DNA of 64,000 nt from Erythrobacter sp. YT30 (GCF_001542875.1 NZ_LMAF01000001.1:310001-374000), one strand, 5' to 3'. Positions 16,865-27,277 are shown, counted from the stretch's first letter. Notes: a model not told the origin generated them from the letters alone. Numbers and translations: made by a program.

Positions 16865-18622
16865 TTAGACCAAGGCTTTCGCTTCGTCATCCATGGTGCC
16901 GTCAACAGAGTCGCCGTAAAGCAGCATGTCAGTATGCGCAGCGCCTGATGGTATCATCGGCAGGCAATTGGCGTCGGGCGCAACAAGACAATCGACGATT
17001 ACAGGGCCATCATGTTCAAGCATAGCGTTGATCCCTGCATCCAATTCATCCTCGCCATGGATGCGGATACCTTTCCAGCCATAGGCTTCTGCCAAGGCCA
17101 CGAAATTGGGCAGGCTGTCAGAATAGCTATTTGAATACCGGCTTTCATAGGTGAGTTCCTGCCATTGGCGGACCATGCCCATGTACTCATTGTTGAGAAT
17201 AAACACTTTGACTGGCAGGCGGTACTGTGACGCGGTGCCAAGCTCCTGGATGTTCATCTGGATTGATGCTTCGCCAGCAATATCGATCACCAATGCATCC
17301 GGATCGCCCAATTGCGCGCCGATGGCTGCAGGAAGCCCATAACCCATTGTCCCAAGCCCGCCTGACGTGAGCCATTTGTTTGGGTCTTCGAAACCGAAAT
17401 ATTGAGCTGCCCACATCTGGTGCTGACCGACTTCGGTCGAGATGATCGGTGACCTTTCATGCGTTAGCGCATGCAGCCGCTCGACTGCTTTTTGCGGCAT
17501 GATCATGTCTGGATGCTTTTTCGATTTGGGCGGATAAGCGAGGCATTCGCGTGCGCGCCAGCCTGCGATACGGGCTTTCCATTCTCCCATATCCTGCGCG
17601 GTCCGCTCACCCCAAGCCTCAATCATTTGCCCAAGCACGGTTGCGCAATCACCGACAATGCCAAGGTCCACGGGGACTGTTTTGTTTATGGAGGAGCGGT
17701 CGATATCGATGTGTATCTTCTTAGAACCCGGCGAGAACGCATCAAGCCTACCGGTCACACGGTCATCAAAGCGCGCACCAACGCAAACCATGACATCACA
17801 CTTGTTCATTGCCATATTGGCTTCATAAGTGCCGTGCATCCCCAGCATACCGAGCCAGTCGGGATGCTCTGATGGAAATGCGCCAAGCCCCATGAGCGTC
17901 GAGGTGACGGGCGACCCGGTGATGTCTTGAAACTTGCGCAGCAAGGCGCTCGCTTCTGGGCCAGAATTGATGACGCCGCCGCCTGTGTAAAGTATGGGAC
18001 GCTCGGCATTTGCGATCATCTCAACCGCCTCGGCAATCTGTTCGGGCGGGGCGACCATTTGCGGAGTGTAGCGATGTGTTGCTGTCAGTTTGGATGCACG
18101 GCTTTTCGAAGGCACCGCAATCTGCACGTCTTTGGGAATGTCTATTACGACCGGACCCGGCCGACCAGTCGTGGCGATGCAGAACGCTTCCTCAATCGTC
18201 GCTGCGAGATCGGACGGGTCTTTGACCAGATAATTATGTTTCGTGCAGTGGCGCGTGATGCCAACTGTGTCGGCTTCCTGAAATGCATCGGTGCCGATAA
18301 GGGCAGTCGGGACCTGGCCAGTGATCACCACGAGCGGGATAGAGTCCATCCAAGCATCGGCGATGCCGGTCACCGCGTTGGTCGCGCCCGGACCTGAAGT
18401 GACAAGGACAACACCAGGCTTGCCTGTTGCGCGGGCATAGCCTTCGGCTGCGTGGGCAGCGCCAGCTTCATGTCGCACGAGAATGTGGCGGATGCGTTCA
18501 TCGCCGAACAATTCGTCATAAATGGGCAGAACTGCGCCGCCTGGATAGCCGAACACATATTCGACGCCCTGGTTGATCAGTCCTTCGACCAGAATTGCGG
18601 CACCAGAGGGTTGCGCCACCAT
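16865..18622 (-). CDS. ilvB: Acetolactate synthase large (catalytic) subunit
   Basis: ThDP-, FAD- and Mg-dependent condensation of pyruvate with pyruvate or 2-ketobutyrate. [17 protein letters not shown] at the N-terminus holds the start of the ThDP domain, and [18 protein letters not shown] carries the catalytic Glu. The cofactor motif reads GEASIQMN ... [10 protein letters not shown], with Glu where GDG/GDA is usual; everything else is intact, so I consider it active. 585 aa. GGAGAG lies upstream of the ATG at 18622. A Val/Leu-rich leader peptide and terminator precede it, implying control by branched-chain amino acid supply. Confidence 0.95.
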   Translation of the reverse strand: MVAQPSGAAILVEGLINQGVEYVFGYPGGAVLPIYDELFGDERIRHILVRHEAGAAHAAEGYARATGKPGVVLVTSGPGATNAVTGIADAWMDSIPLVVITGQVPTALIGTDAFQEADTVGITRHCTKHNYLVKDPSDLAATIEEAFCIATTGRPGPVVIDIPKDVQIAVPSKSRASKLTATHRYTPQMVAPPEQIAEAVEMIANAERPILYTGGGVINSGPEASALLRKFQDITGSPVTSTLMGLGAFPSEHPDWLGMLGMHGTYEANMAMNKCDVMVCVGARFDDRVTGRLDAFSPGSKKIHIDIDRSSINKTVPVDLGIVGDCATVLGQMIEAWGERTAQDMGEWKARIAGWRARECLAYPPKSKKHPDMIMPQKAVERLHALTHERSPIISTEVGQHQMWAAQYFGFEDPNKWLTSGGLGTMGYGLPAAIGAQLGDPDALVIDIAGEASIQMNIQELGTASQYRLPVKVFILNNEYMGMVRQWQELTYESRYSNSYSDSLPNFVALAEAYGWKGIRIHGEDELDAGINAMLEHDGPVIVDCLVAPDANCLPMIPSGAAHTDMLLYGDSVDGTMDDEAKALV

Positions 18623-18643
18623 TTATCTCTCCACGAAACCTAC

Positions 18644-18679
18644 AAAAAAGGCCCGATGCCAAAAACTTCGCATCAGGCC
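18644..18679 (-). terminator. ilv attenuator terminator
   Basis: On the minus strand GGCCTGATGC (18679-18670) pairs with GCATCGGGCC (18659-18650), 10 bp with one G-U, around a 10-nt loop. Six U follow (18649-18644). It ends 21 bp before the ilvB ATG and 28 bp after the leader peptide stop, the position expected of an attenuator. Confidence 0.85.
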
Positions 18680-18707
18680 GACTGAGACAATCTATTGCGT
18701 TAAGACG

Positions 18708-18749
18708 TCAGATCAACCTGCAATTCCTCACGAGGAGTACCACAACCAT
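18708..18749 (-). CDS. ilv leader peptide (MVVVLLVRNCRLI)
   Basis: A 13-residue ORF upstream of ilvB in which eight of the twelve residues after Met are Val, Leu or Ile (GTT GTG GTA CTC CTC GTG ... TTG ATC). That is the composition expected for a branched-chain amino acid attenuator. It is followed after 28 bp by a 10-bp terminator hairpin and then ilvB. An AAAGG lies about 11 nt upstream of the ATG, a weak but usable ribosome site. A second ORF in another frame (MKGERSWLWYSS) overlaps it but lacks this bias. Confidence 0.75.
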   Translation of the reverse strand: MVVVLLVRNCRLI

Positions 18750-18898
18750 GATCTTTCGCCTTTCATTTCAATCTTACGGTGCCGTTGAGCGGCTATTGCT
18801 GCGAACCAAGGGGCTCTCTTCACAAAATACATCCCTGAGCGTACGGCTCAGGGGCGGATTGACGCTCGGTTTATCGATATAATCTGGCGTGTCAATTC

Positions 18899-19858
18899 CT
18901 ACTTTTGAAATAATCCTGCAAAAATTGCGTTAAGATCAGTCTTTTTATTTCCTTCATCGATCGTAACGCGGGGCCAATCCGGGACAAATTGGTTGCGGAA
19001 CCATGTGAATTGCCGCTTTGCATAATTGCGCGTCGATTGCTGCGCGTTGGCGATCGCATCGGTCAGTGGGAGATTGTCGGCGAGGTGTTCTGAAAGCTCC
19101 GGCACACCTATGGCACGCATGACGGGAAGATTTAGATCAAGATCGCGCGCTAGCAACGCTTTCACCTCTTCAAGAGCGCCATTCTCGGCCATTTCCGCAA
19201 AGCGCGCGTCACAGCGGCGATAAACCCATTCGCGTTCTGGCATCAGCACTGCTGGGAATAGCGTCACTTCCTCTCCAATCCCGCCGCTTTTCGACAATTG
19301 CCAGTCACCCAGCGTCACACCAGTTGATCGCTTGACCTCGAGCGCTCGCGCAATCCGCTGGCTATCGGTAGGATTGAGGTCAGCCGCGCGTTCTGGATCC
19401 TCGATCTGAAGCGCAGCAAAAGCGGCCTCGGTCGACAATTCCCGCGTGGCAGCGCGAACCTTGGGATCAATTTCGGGGATAGGTGCAATCCCTTCGAGCA
19501 GCACTTTGAAATAGAGCCCTGTGCCGCCAACAAGTATCGGAACTCCGCCTGCTTCATGGCAGGCTGCGATTTCCTGTCTTGCACGTTTTGCCCAGTCTGC
19601 AGCCGAGCATGCCTGAGCGCCGTCCCATTCACCGAACAGGCGATGTTCGATACCGCCCATCTCCTTTTCAGTTGGGCGCGCAGACAGCACCGCGAGGTCC
19701 GAATAGACTTGCGCGCTATCCGCGTTGATGATCACGGCGGTCTGGCCTGCCTTTTTCAGCGCTTTTGCAAGGTCAACTGCCATTGCGCTCTTGCCGCTGG
19801 CGGTGGGGCCTGCGATGAGCGCGACTGGTTTTGAATGAGGGTCTTCAACAGTGCTCAT
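18899..19858 (-). CDS. miaA: tRNA dimethylallyltransferase
   Basis: Adds a dimethylallyl group to A37 of tRNAs reading UNN codons. GPTASGKS (P-loop, about residues 16-23), NADSAQVYSDL with the catalytic Asp, RPTEKEMGGIEHRL, and GGTGLYFKVLL are the family signatures. Length 319 aa. The ATG at 19858 (MSTVEDPHSKP) is chosen; the open frame extends another 86 codons but that part lies antisense to serB. Its start overlaps the serB start head to head by 8 bp if serB begins at its GTG. Confidence 0.95.
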   Translation of the reverse strand: MSTVEDPHSKPVALIAGPTASGKSAMAVDLAKALKKAGQTAVIINADSAQVYSDLAVLSARPTEKEMGGIEHRLFGEWDGAQACSAADWAKRARQEIAACHEAGGVPILVGGTGLYFKVLLEGIAPIPEIDPKVRAATRELSTEAAFAALQIEDPERAADLNPTDSQRIARALEVKRSTGVTLGDWQLSKSGGIGEEVTLFPAVLMPEREWVYRRCDARFAEMAENGALEEVKALLARDLDLNLPVMRAIGVPELSEHLADNLPLTDAIANAQQSTRNYAKRQFTWFRNQFVPDWPRVTIDEGNKKTDLNAIFAGLFQK

Positions 19859-20714
19859 AGCGCGGCTGATAGCAGACGCAGACGGAATGGCTACACGCCT
19901 TGATGATATGACCGGTGCGGTTGGCACGCTGGGCATATCGCCCATGGGTGAGGACGGGGTTGAGCTAGTTAGCGTGAATGCTAATCGTGCCGGATTGCGA
20001 GACGCGATCGATGCACATTTTGATTCCTCAGATGGCCTGATCGCATCGTCGCCCATAGCCATCCCGCAGGTTTTTGTATCCGACATGGACTCCACCATGA
20101 TCGGCCAGGAATGCATCGATGAACTGGCTGATTACGCTGGATTGAAAGCCAAGATCGCAGACATCACCGAAAAAGCGATGCTGGGCGAACTTGATTTCAG
20201 AGAGGCCTTGAAGGAGCGCGTCGCCTTATTGAAAGGGTTGGAAGTGGACGCGATCACTCGCTGCCTTTCTGATCGAATTTGGCCAACCCCCGGAGCGCGC
20301 ACACTCGTTCAGACGCTCAATTCAAAGGGCTGCAGAACCGTTCTTGTAACGGGCGGTTTTCATCACTTTGCCGACGCGGTGGGCGAAGAGATCGGCTTTG
20401 ATCGAGTTGTTGGTAATCGGCTCAATGTGATCGACGGCAAGCTGACGGGAGAGCTCGAAGGGGCAATCGTTGATAGCGATGCCAAGCGGCAAACGCTTGA
20501 ACGAGAAGGGGCAAATGTCGGAATTGATGCCACTACGCTGGCCATTGGCGACGGTGCAAATGACATTCCCATGATCGAAGCAGCCACATACGGCTTTGCC
20601 TATTGTGCAAAGCCCAAGGCACGTGCTGCAGCCCATGGCTGGATCGATCGCGGGGATCTGACCTCGGTCCTGCGATTGCTCGGCATTCCCGAAACTGAAT
20701 GGGTTATGGACTAA
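19851..20714 (+). CDS. serB: Phosphoserine phosphatase
   Basis: HAD-family enzyme for the last step of serine synthesis. FVSDMDSTMIG (about residues 75-85) is motif I with the nucleophilic Asp, VTGGFHHFADA motif II, and AIGDGANDIPMI motif III. An N-terminal ACT-like region precedes the HAD domain. 287 aa from the GTG at 19851; an ATG at 19887 is an alternative that would remove the overlap with miaA. It converges with the nitroreductase gene, the stops overlapping by 4 bp. Confidence 0.94.
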   Translation: MLIARLIADADGMATRLDDMTGAVGTLGISPMGEDGVELVSVNANRAGLRDAIDAHFDSSDGLIASSPIAIPQVFVSDMDSTMIGQECIDELADYAGLKAKIADITEKAMLGELDFREALKERVALLKGLEVDAITRCLSDRIWPTPGARTLVQTLNSKGCRTVLVTGGFHHFADAVGEEIGFDRVVGNRLNVIDGKLTGELEGAIVDSDAKRQTLEREGANVGIDATTLAIGDGANDIPMIEAATYGFAYCAKPKARAAAHGWIDRGDLTSVLRLLGIPETEWVMD

Positions 20715-21397
20715 AGCCAGCTCGAAATTTGGCTTAAAGGCTTTTTCTTCAGTGCGTGCGCTGGAACCGTCGCATCGGGGGTAGGGCGGCCCACCACCAC
20801 GATCATCAACGGTTTTTCCCAGTCGGGTCGCTCGCATGCCTCACGAAGAAAGCCCATGGGAGAAGGGGTGTGAGTGAGCGTCGCCAAACCCGCTTCGTGA
20901 AGGCACGCAATCAGCATCCCGCAGGCAATGCCTACGCTTTCATTGACGTAGTAATTTTGCGTTTTTCCGTCTTCCTCAATCCCGCCTTTGCGCTGAGCAA
21001 AGACCACGATCAGATAGGGCGCTGTTTCGAGGAATGGTTTGTCCGCATCGGTGCCCAAGTCCTTTAGGGCGCCCAGCCATTCGTCCGACGCCTTTGGGTT
21101 TTCGCCATCCTCCCCGTAAAACCGGCGTTCCTCGGCTTCGGCGGCTTCGCGAATGGAGCGTTTCTTCTCAGGCGATGCGACGACAGCGAAATGCCATGGC
21201 TGATGATTGGCGCCATTGGGGGCAGTGCCGGCCGCTTCGATCGCGGCTTCGATGACTTCGCGAGGGACGCTTTCGTCGGAGAAATAGCGGCAAGTGCGCC
21301 GGGTTCTCAGCCGATCACGCAGCGCCTCAGCTCTCTTAATGCTCTCGCTGTCGTCGAGTTTTTCCAGCGAATAGGGGACGGTTTCATGTTCACGCAT
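20711..21397 (-). CDS. Nitroreductase family protein
   Basis: FMN-dependent oxidoreductase of 228 aa. RTRRTCRYFSDE at about residues 32-43 is the FMN-phosphate Arg cluster, APNGANHQPWHFAVV the second FMN loop, and the C-terminal TLTHTPSPMGFL the dimer/FMN region. Members include iodotyrosine deiodinase-like and BluB-like reductases. The layout here, with a THTPSPM segment, is closest to the deiodinase-like branch, but substrate is unknown. It diverges from coq4 with 137 bp between starts. Confidence 0.85.
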   Translation of the reverse strand: MREHETVPYSLEKLDDSESIKRAEALRDRLRTRRTCRYFSDESVPREVIEAAIEAAGTAPNGANHQPWHFAVVASPEKKRSIREAAEAEERRFYGEDGENPKASDEWLGALKDLGTDADKPFLETAPYLIVVFAQRKGGIEEDGKTQNYYVNESVGIACGMLIACLHEAGLATLTHTPSPMGFLREACERPDWEKPLMIVVVGRPTPDATVPAHALKKKPLSQISSWL

Positions 21398-21453
21398 GGC
21401 AGGCGCTATCTGCTTTCAATGAACGCTCGTCAACGGTAGTAGACTTTTAACTG

Positions 21454-21463
21454 ACACTAGTGT
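21454..21463. promoter_or_regulatory. ACACTAGTGT palindrome between nitroreductase and coq4
   Basis: A perfect 10-bp palindrome within TGACACTAGTGTAAG in the divergent promoter region of the nitroreductase gene and coq4. TetR-type operators often look like this, but no TetR gene is adjacent, so the assignment is weak. Confidence 0.3.
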
Positions 21464-21534
21464 AAGTAGTGGACATTGAAATCAACCATTAGCGATTCGA
21501 TGCACGCATCGCTGCCCTCTTAAGAGTGTTTGAA

Positions 21535-22329
21535 ATGTCAGTACTTGGTCTCCCCATCGTCGCTCCAGACCGCAAAACTTCAGGCTTTGCGCCATTGAAA
21601 GTGTTGCACCATTTCGGAAAGCTGGTTGAGGACAAAGAGGACACTGAGCAGGTTTTTCACATCATCGAAGCGGTGAAGGGTAAAAAGAGCCACAAGCAAG
21701 CTCGCGACTTCATCCTTTCAGAAGAAGGACAGCGCTTCTTGCGCGCTGAAACCGATATTCCCGGAATGCTGGATGACCACGCGCGTTGGGCCGATTTGCC
21801 GGAAAACAGCGTCGGCAAACGTTACATGGCATTTATGAAGCGTGAAGGGCTTACGGCCGCTGGCCTTGTCGAAGAAAGCCACAAGTTCTCGCCTCCAGAA
21901 AACCGACCGCAGGATCAGACACAGTGGTATTTCAACCGCCTGCGCGACACGCATGATCTATTCCACGTTCTGACGGGTTATGGCCGTGATGCCCTCGGCG
22001 AAGCATGCCTCCTTGGATTTAGCTATTCGCAAAACCACAATCGCGGTGTGCAATTCATCGCTTTTGCAGCAGCGCGGCAGATGAAGAAGGTCACTGGCAC
22101 ATCGGCGCCGCTCTATACCGCCGTTCGCGAAGGGCAGCGTTTGGGCGCGGCTGCAGCGAAACTGGCGCATATGGATGTCGAGGCGGTGATGGCCGAGGAC
22201 ATCGATGCAGCGCGCGAGCGTTTGAGGATTGGAAAGCCCGTCCTGTACCGCGAGTGCCTCAAGCAACTAGAAGCTGAAGGCAATACGGCAAGCGATTTGG
22301 GTCTTTCGGGCGAAGCGCAAGCTGCTTAA
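21535..22329 (+). CDS. coq4: Coq4 family ubiquinone biosynthesis protein
   Basis: 264 aa, matching the COQ4 family. HDLFHVLTGYGRDALGE near residues 142-158 contains the HDxxH...E metal-binding motif. COQ4 takes part in ubiquinone synthesis, where recent work attributes oxidative decarboxylation of the ring C1 to it. I prefer the ATG at 21535 (MSVLGLPIVAP), with AAGAG about 10 nt upstream, over the GTG three codons earlier. It ends overlapping the convergent MFS gene by 4 bp. Confidence 0.87.
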   Translation: MSVLGLPIVAPDRKTSGFAPLKVLHHFGKLVEDKEDTEQVFHIIEAVKGKKSHKQARDFILSEEGQRFLRAETDIPGMLDDHARWADLPENSVGKRYMAFMKREGLTAAGLVEESHKFSPPENRPQDQTQWYFNRLRDTHDLFHVLTGYGRDALGEACLLGFSYSQNHNRGVQFIAFAAARQMKKVTGTSAPLYTAVREGQRLGAAAAKLAHMDVEAVMAEDIDAARERLRIGKPVLYRECLKQLEAEGNTASDLGLSGEAQAA

Positions 22330-23570
22330 TCAGCAGGGCTTGCCGCAGGTTTGACCCGCACCGAAACGCGCCAGAGCAACGCGAGCGCGGTGTATCCTAC
22401 AAGCGCCGACAATAAGAAAGGCGCGCCGGGGAAATACATCCCCTGATCGTCTGCATACGCGGCAAATACACCTGTCATCATGACGGGTCCAAAAATGCTC
22501 GTGATGCTCATTGTGGAGGCAACTGCGCCTTGCAATTCGCCTTGGGCGTCCTCTGCGATGCGCTCGCTCATCATTTGCTGGATCGCGGGGAAAGTGACGC
22601 CTGCAATGCTGCCCACAAGAATGGCGGCAATGAGGAATGATCCCGTGGGCGCGAATGCCATCATCACATAGGATTGTAGACCAATTACGAGGCCCCCGAT
22701 TGCGGTTGCCTTGACGCCAAACCGCTTGATGAGGACGCCTGTAAGGCCCGCCTGTGTGAAGGCCAGCATCAATCCATAAAACGCGACGCCCAAACCGATA
22801 TCAAATTCGCTCCAGTCGAATTTGAGCCGCGTGTAATAAGACCACACCGACATCGTCGATTGTGCGGCAGTCTGCATCAGGAAGATGACGCCAAGAAATC
22901 CCAGCACGAGCGGTGTCTTCGCCATCTGGAATATCGTGCCAAGCGGATTGGCGCGCGCCATTGTGAAGGGGCGGCGACGGTCTGCTGGGAGTGTTTCGCG
23001 AAGCGCAAAGTATCCAATGGCAGCGCCGCCAATGCAAAGGATTGCCGCTGCAAAGAATGGTGCGCGCACCCAGTATTCGCCCAGCACACCGCCTATCGCC
23101 GGGCCGATTACAAAACCGCTCGCACCCGCTCCGCCCAGCATTCCAAACAGCTTCCCGCGATCCTCTGGTCCAGCCATATCGGCAATGCACGAATTAGCCG
23201 CCGCCCAGCTTGCTCCCATGATACCCGACAGAATGCGCCCTGCGAAAAGCCACCAAAGATCAGGCGCCATGGCCATGATGATGTAATCGATACCGAGAAG
23301 GAAAACGGTCACCAGTAGGATTGGTCGTCGGCCATATCGGTCAGACAAACCGCCAATAACGGGCGCGAACAGGAATTGCATGACAGCGTAAGCGAACAAG
23401 AGCCAGCCGCCGATGCTGGCCGTCTGATCTTCGCCAAGACCCGTCATCTCCTCAAGCAGTGACGGCATCACCGGCACGATCAGTCCAATGCCCATCATGT
23501 CGACAAACACGATGAAGGCGACGAGACCCAGAGTTGCATTATGGCTTGTTTGTGAGGTGGTTGCAGTCAC
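22326..23570 (-). CDS. TCR/Tet-type MFS exporter
   Basis: Inner-membrane proton-coupled efflux carrier of 414 aa with about 12 transmembrane helices. VFVDMMGIGLIVPVMPSL is helix 1, GGLSDRYGRRPILL the MFS motif A between helices 2 and 3, and GFVIGPAIGGVL the motif C of antiporters. This resembles TetA-like drug exporters, but the natural substrate is unknown and resistance should not be assumed. Start GTG at 23570 follows the DUF6122 stop by one base, so translation is probably coupled. Confidence 0.88.
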   Translation of the reverse strand: MTATTSQTSHNATLGLVAFIVFVDMMGIGLIVPVMPSLLEEMTGLGEDQTASIGGWLLFAYAVMQFLFAPVIGGLSDRYGRRPILLVTVFLLGIDYIIMAMAPDLWWLFAGRILSGIMGASWAAANSCIADMAGPEDRGKLFGMLGGAGASGFVIGPAIGGVLGEYWVRAPFFAAAILCIGGAAIGYFALRETLPADRRRPFTMARANPLGTIFQMAKTPLVLGFLGVIFLMQTAAQSTMSVWSYYTRLKFDWSEFDIGLGVAFYGLMLAFTQAGLTGVLIKRFGVKATAIGGLVIGLQSYVMMAFAPTGSFLIAAILVGSIAGVTFPAIQQMMSERIAEDAQGELQGAVASTMSITSIFGPVMMTGVFAAYADDQGMYFPGAPFLLSALVGYTALALLWRVSVRVKPAASPAD

Positions 23571-23571
23571 A

Positions 23572-23910
23572 TCACCATGTCTGCATCACGCAATCGCCAT
23601 AGTCCACTGCCAAGTGCCACAGCGCTCCTATCGCAAGCGCGCGCACCCACCATCTGGGCACAGCGAGCATCGCCAGATAGGCGAGACCGGCGATCCAGCC
23701 GTGGAGCAGATGGAAGCCAATCGAACAGCGGTTCGGATCGAAAATCGGATCTGCGAGAAGGTGGTCGACATCAATCAGGTTGGCGCTTGCGATCACCAGT
23801 CCCGCTCGCCACCACTTATCGCGCCAGATCAGCCAGCCGATCGCGAACGGGACCAGCCAGTGACCACCATAATGAAGAACGGGTTGGAGGAGGCCTATGT
23901 CCCCATCCAT
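23572..23910 (-). CDS. DUF6122 family membrane protein
   Basis: 112-aa inner-membrane protein with about three or four helices. It contains [20 protein letters not shown] and LHG, the conserved acidic/His/Cys core of DUF6122, reminiscent of membrane metal-dependent hydrolases. Its ATG (23910) lies inside the last codons of purL (16-bp overlap), and its stop precedes the MFS start by one base, so the three genes look translationally coupled. Function unknown. Confidence 0.78.
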   Translation of the reverse strand: MDGDIGLLQPVLHYGGHWLVPFAIGWLIWRDKWWRAGLVIASANLIDVDHLLADPIFDPNRCSIGFHLLHGWIAGLAYLAMLAVPRWWVRALAIGALWHLAVDYGDCVMQTW

Positions 23911-26147
23911 TCGTCAAAGAAGCTCGCATGCGCGGCTTTCATGTCTGTCAGCGATACGCCCAAAAGGCTCTCCCCGCCAACTGTGCCGATGCGCGTAAAG
24001 CCCACCATTTCAGCTTCTTCGATGTCGGGCCCTTCGGCGACGATGCGGTTGAATGCCTCGGCCTTTTCGGCAGGCACCGTGATTACGTAGCGTGCCTGAT
24101 CCTCGCCAAACCACCATTGGGCGGGTGTGTAGGCATTGTTCGAAGTGACCTCTGCTCCGAAACCACCGGACATGGCCATTTCTGCCAAAGCGACAGCCAA
24201 ACCGCCATCCGACACATCATGGACTGCGCTGAGCAATCCTTCGCCAATCAGTTTGCGCACAATCTGCCCTGCGCCAATCTCCGCTGCCAAGTTCACTGGA
24301 GGTGAGCGGCCATCGCTCACGCCTTTCACGACATCCAGCCACAGCGATTTTCCGAGATGCGAGCGGGTCGGATCAGGCTTTGCCCAGAATTCGGGTGCGA
24401 GAAGGTAGATGGCATCGCCTTGTGACTTGAAGCTCATCGTCATCATCTTGGATGCATCATCAATGATGCCGACGCCGCCAATCGCGGGCGTGGGGAGGAT
24501 TGCGCTGCCGCCGCCGGTTGCCTTGCTTTCGTTGTAGAGCGACACGTTGCCGGACACGATCGGGAAGTCGAGCGCGCGGCAAGCGTCGCCCATGCCTTCA
24601 AGAGCATGGACGAATTGCGCCATAATCTCGGGCCGCTGCGGGTTGGCAAAGTTGAGGCAATTGGTGACCGCAAGCGGACGTGCGCCGACTGCGCACAAAT
24701 TGCGATAGGCCTCGGCAATCGCCTGTTTGCCGCCTTCATAAGGGTCAGCATAGACATAGCGCGGGGTGCAATCGGTCGAGATCGCGAGCGCCTTCTTAGT
24801 CCCGTGCACGCGCACGACGCCTGCATCGCCGCCGGTTTGCAAAGTGTCGCCCATCACCTGGCTGTCATATTGCTCGGAAATCCAGCGGCGCGAGGCCAAT
24901 GCAGGCGAGGCCATGAGCTTGAGCAGATCCGCGCCCACGTCGCTGCATTCCGGCACGCTTTCGAGCGGCTTGACCTTGGCCCAGGCCTTGTAATCCTCTT
25001 TCGATAGGTAAGGCCGCTCATATTCAGGCGCATCGGCAGCCAGCGGCCCAAGCGGGATGTCGCACACGACCTCACCGCCGAATTCGAGCACCATGTGCTG
25101 TGTGTCCGTGACTTCGCCGATGACCGCGAAATCAAGCTCCCATTTCTCGAAGATTGCCGCCGCCATCTCTTCTTTGCCGGGCTTCAAGACCATGAGCATC
25201 CGTTCCTGGCTCTCGCTCAGCATCATCTCGTAGGGCGTCATGCCTTCCTCGCGGCACGGCACCTTGTCCATGTCGAGCCGGATGCCAGCCTTGCCGTTGG
25301 TCGCCATTTCGACACTGGATGAAGTGAGGCCTGCTGCGCCCATATCCTGGATCGCGACAATCGCATCGGTCGCCATCAGTTCAAGACAGGCTTCGATCAG
25401 CAGCTTTTCTGTGAAGGGGTCACCCACTTGCACAGTCGGGCGCTTCGCGTCGGCATCTTCTTCGAAATCCGCCGAAGCCATGGTCGCGCCATGAATGCCG
25501 TCTCGTCCGGTCTTGGACCCGACATAGACGATGGGATTGCCCACACCTGTAGCGGCGGAATAGAAAATCTTGTCCGTATCAGCGATGCCGACGGTCATGG
25601 CATTTACGAGGATATTGCCATCATAGGCTGGGTGGAAATTCGTCTCCCCGCACACCGTCGGCACGCCAACACAGTTACCGTAACCACCAATGCCAGCGAC
25701 CACGCCTTGCACCAGATGCTTCATTTTGGGGTGTTCAGGCCGTCCAAATCGCAATGCATTGGCATTCGCCACCGGTCGAGCGCCCATGGTGAACACATCG
25801 CGCAAGATCCCGCCTACGCCGGTTGCAGCGCCCTGATATGGCTCGATGTAAGAAGGATGGTTGTGGCTCTCCATCTTGAATATGGCAGCCTGACCATCGC
25901 CGATGTCGATAACGCCAGCATTTTCGCCTGGACCGCAAATAACCCAAGGCGCTTCAGTAGGTAGCTTCTTCAAATGCAGGCGCGATGATTTGTAAGAGCA
26001 ATGCTCTGACCACATCACTGAAAAAATCCCAAGCTCGACGAGGTTTGGCTCTCTGCCAAGGCCTTTGAGCACACGCTCATATTCCTCCGGGCTAAGTCCG
26101 TGCTGTTCGACGATATCGGGGGTGATGGCGCTTGCTTGATCGGTCAT
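23895..26147 (-). CDS. purL: Phosphoribosylformylglycinamidine synthase subunit PurL
   Basis: ATP-dependent conversion of FGAR to FGAM in purine synthesis; the 750-aa small form that works with PurS and Pur[17 protein letters not shown] (about residue 50) is the active-site His region. [21 protein letters not shown] carries the ATP/Mg-binding segment, and [11 protein letters not shown] with [15 protein letters not shown] marks the second half of the duplicated fold. ATG at 26147 ([11 protein letters not shown]) is selected. The 14-codon upstream extension enters the previous gene. Confidence 0.96.
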   Translation of the reverse strand: MTDQASAITPDIVEQHGLSPEEYERVLKGLGREPNLVELGIFSVMWSEHCSYKSSRLHLKKLPTEAPWVICGPGENAGVIDIGDGQAAIFKMESHNHPSYIEPYQGAATGVGGILRDVFTMGARPVANANALRFGRPEHPKMKHLVQGVVAGIGGYGNCVGVPTVCGETNFHPAYDGNILVNAMTVGIADTDKIFYSAATGVGNPIVYVGSKTGRDGIHGATMASADFEEDADAKRPTVQVGDPFTEKLLIEACLELMATDAIVAIQDMGAAGLTSSSVEMATNGKAGIRLDMDKVPCREEGMTPYEMMLSESQERMLMVLKPGKEEMAAAIFEKWELDFAVIGEVTDTQHMVLEFGGEVVCDIPLGPLAADAPEYERPYLSKEDYKAWAKVKPLESVPECSDVGADLLKLMASPALASRRWISEQYDSQVMGDTLQTGGDAGVVRVHGTKKALAISTDCTPRYVYADPYEGGKQAIAEAYRNLCAVGARPLAVTNCLNFANPQRPEIMAQFVHALEGMGDACRALDFPIVSGNVSLYNESKATGGGSAILPTPAIGGVGIIDDASKMMTMSFKSQGDAIYLLAPEFWAKPDPTRSHLGKSLWLDVVKGVSDGRSPPVNLAAEIGAGQIVRKLIGEGLLSAVHDVSDGGLAVALAEMAMSGGFGAEVTSNNAYTPAQWWFGEDQARYVITVPAEKAEAFNRIVAEGPDIEEAEMVGFTRIGTVGGESLLGVSLTDMKAAHASFFDEWMGT

Positions 26148-26163
26148 GGGCAAGGCCCATAAT

Positions 26164-26847
26164 TCAGCTAGACGGTAAGGCCAAGCCAACTCTCCGCATC
26201 ACATAGCGGTTCTCCCCAAGCCACCATGCAAGTGCAGTCAAAAGACCGAATGCGACGAGCGCTTGAATATAGACGGCTGCGCTGACAGCCTCTGGATGCG
26301 GCGCGAACCAGTTGATCGCTTGAAGGACAAGCAGCGTGAGGATCATCACCAGCGGCGGCAAAACAGGGCCGCGGCTGCGCCTGATGTAAATGGCGAAACA
26401 AACGAGAATCAGCCCAAGCTCCAACGGTATGGCAATCAGCGGGTTGTTCCAAAGACCAAGACCATATGTCTCACCGCTTCCCGTAAGGGTGAGATCCGGC
26501 CTATGGGTGAGCCAGTCGAGCCCCCAATGCGAAAGCACGACCAGCCCGGCTAGCAGAGCGCCCACGGCATCCCTGTGCTTAATCAGCAGGTACACCGCGA
26601 ACACCGATGCAAAGACCGAGGTGCCGAGCAGACTGTGCGTGTATGGCATGTGATAAAGGTCAAACGGCACCATCACGGTCGCATCGGGATCGATCCGCAT
26701 TTTCTCAATCCCGACAAGCGCGAATGCGAAAAACGCCCAATCGACCAATTGCGCAGCGACAAACATGGCCGCCAGGCCCGGGCTGTTGACCCGGCGCTGC
26801 GTTACCGATGCTGCGAGAAACGCTGGGGCGAAATGACCAATAAACAA
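26164..26847 (-). CDS. Membrane-bound metal-dependent hydrolase-like protein (DUF457/YbcI type)
   Basis: 227-aa membrane protein with about six helices. [13 protein letters not shown] at the start, [13 protein letters not shown] near residue 67 and [14 protein letters not shown] near 107 place conserved His/Asp residues as in the DUF457/YbcI membrane hydrolase family. Substrate unknown. It is 16 bp upstream of the purL start and probably in the same transcript. Confidence 0.75.
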   Translation of the reverse strand: MFIGHFAPAFLAASVTQRRVNSPGLAAMFVAAQLVDWAFFAFALVGIEKMRIDPDATVMVPFDLYHMPYTHSLLGTSVFASVFAVYLLIKHRDAVGALLAGLVVLSHWGLDWLTHRPDLTLTGSGETYGLGLWNNPLIAIPLELGLILVCFAIYIRRSRGPVLPPLVMILTLLVLQAINWFAPHPEAVSAAVYIQALVAFGLLTALAWWLGENRYVMRRVGLALPSS

Positions 26848-26869
26848 TGTTCGCCCCGATCCTGTATTC

Positions 26870-27277
26870 TTATTGACCCGTTATCTTTAGCGTTGCCCAT
26901 GTCGCCACTGCGCTTGTGGTGCCCGTTGCAAACGCGCCCCAGCAAATGTCCATGATGCTGATTTTCGTCGCCCATACCTTAAAAACGGCCTGGCTGGTCA
27001 AGTCGAAAGTTGCGTAACACAGCGCGCCAAGCAACGCGCCGTTTAGCAGAGCCTTGGTCCAGTCGCCGCTTTCAAGGCCAGGCTTCACTCCGAACCACAT
27101 CATTCCGATCAGATAGAGGACATAGAAGACACCGGCGGCGGCCATGTTGAAATCATCCGCCATGATTTCACCGATGACAGGGCGATAGAGATTTGGTCCT
27201 GCCCAGCTGAGCCACATCGCATCGAGTGCCCCGAATACGACCGCCGCAATGCCGAATGCGATCAGGTAATTGGTCAT
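26870..27277 (-). CDS. DUF2177 family membrane protein
   Basis: 135 aa with four predicted membrane helices. YLIAFGIAAVVFGALDAMWL at the N-terminus, GALLGALCYATFDLTSQA and KISIMDICWGAFATG in the second half are the recognisable DUF2177 blocks. Function unknown. AGGA lies about 10 nt before the ATG at 27277. It is divergent from xseB. Confidence 0.8.
   Translation of the reverse strand: MTNYLIAFGIAAVVFGALDAMWLSWAGPNLYRPVIGEIMADDFNMAAAGVFYVLYLIGMMWFGVKPGLESGDWTKALLNGALLGALCYATFDLTSQAVFKVWATKISIMDICWGAFATGTTSAVATWATLKITGQ

Noticed and set aside
16865..18622. IlvB with Glu in place of Asp in the ThDP GDG motif
   Set aside because: Considered as a sign of inactivity, but Glu is a conservative replacement, the rest of the protein is intact and it heads a regulated operon.
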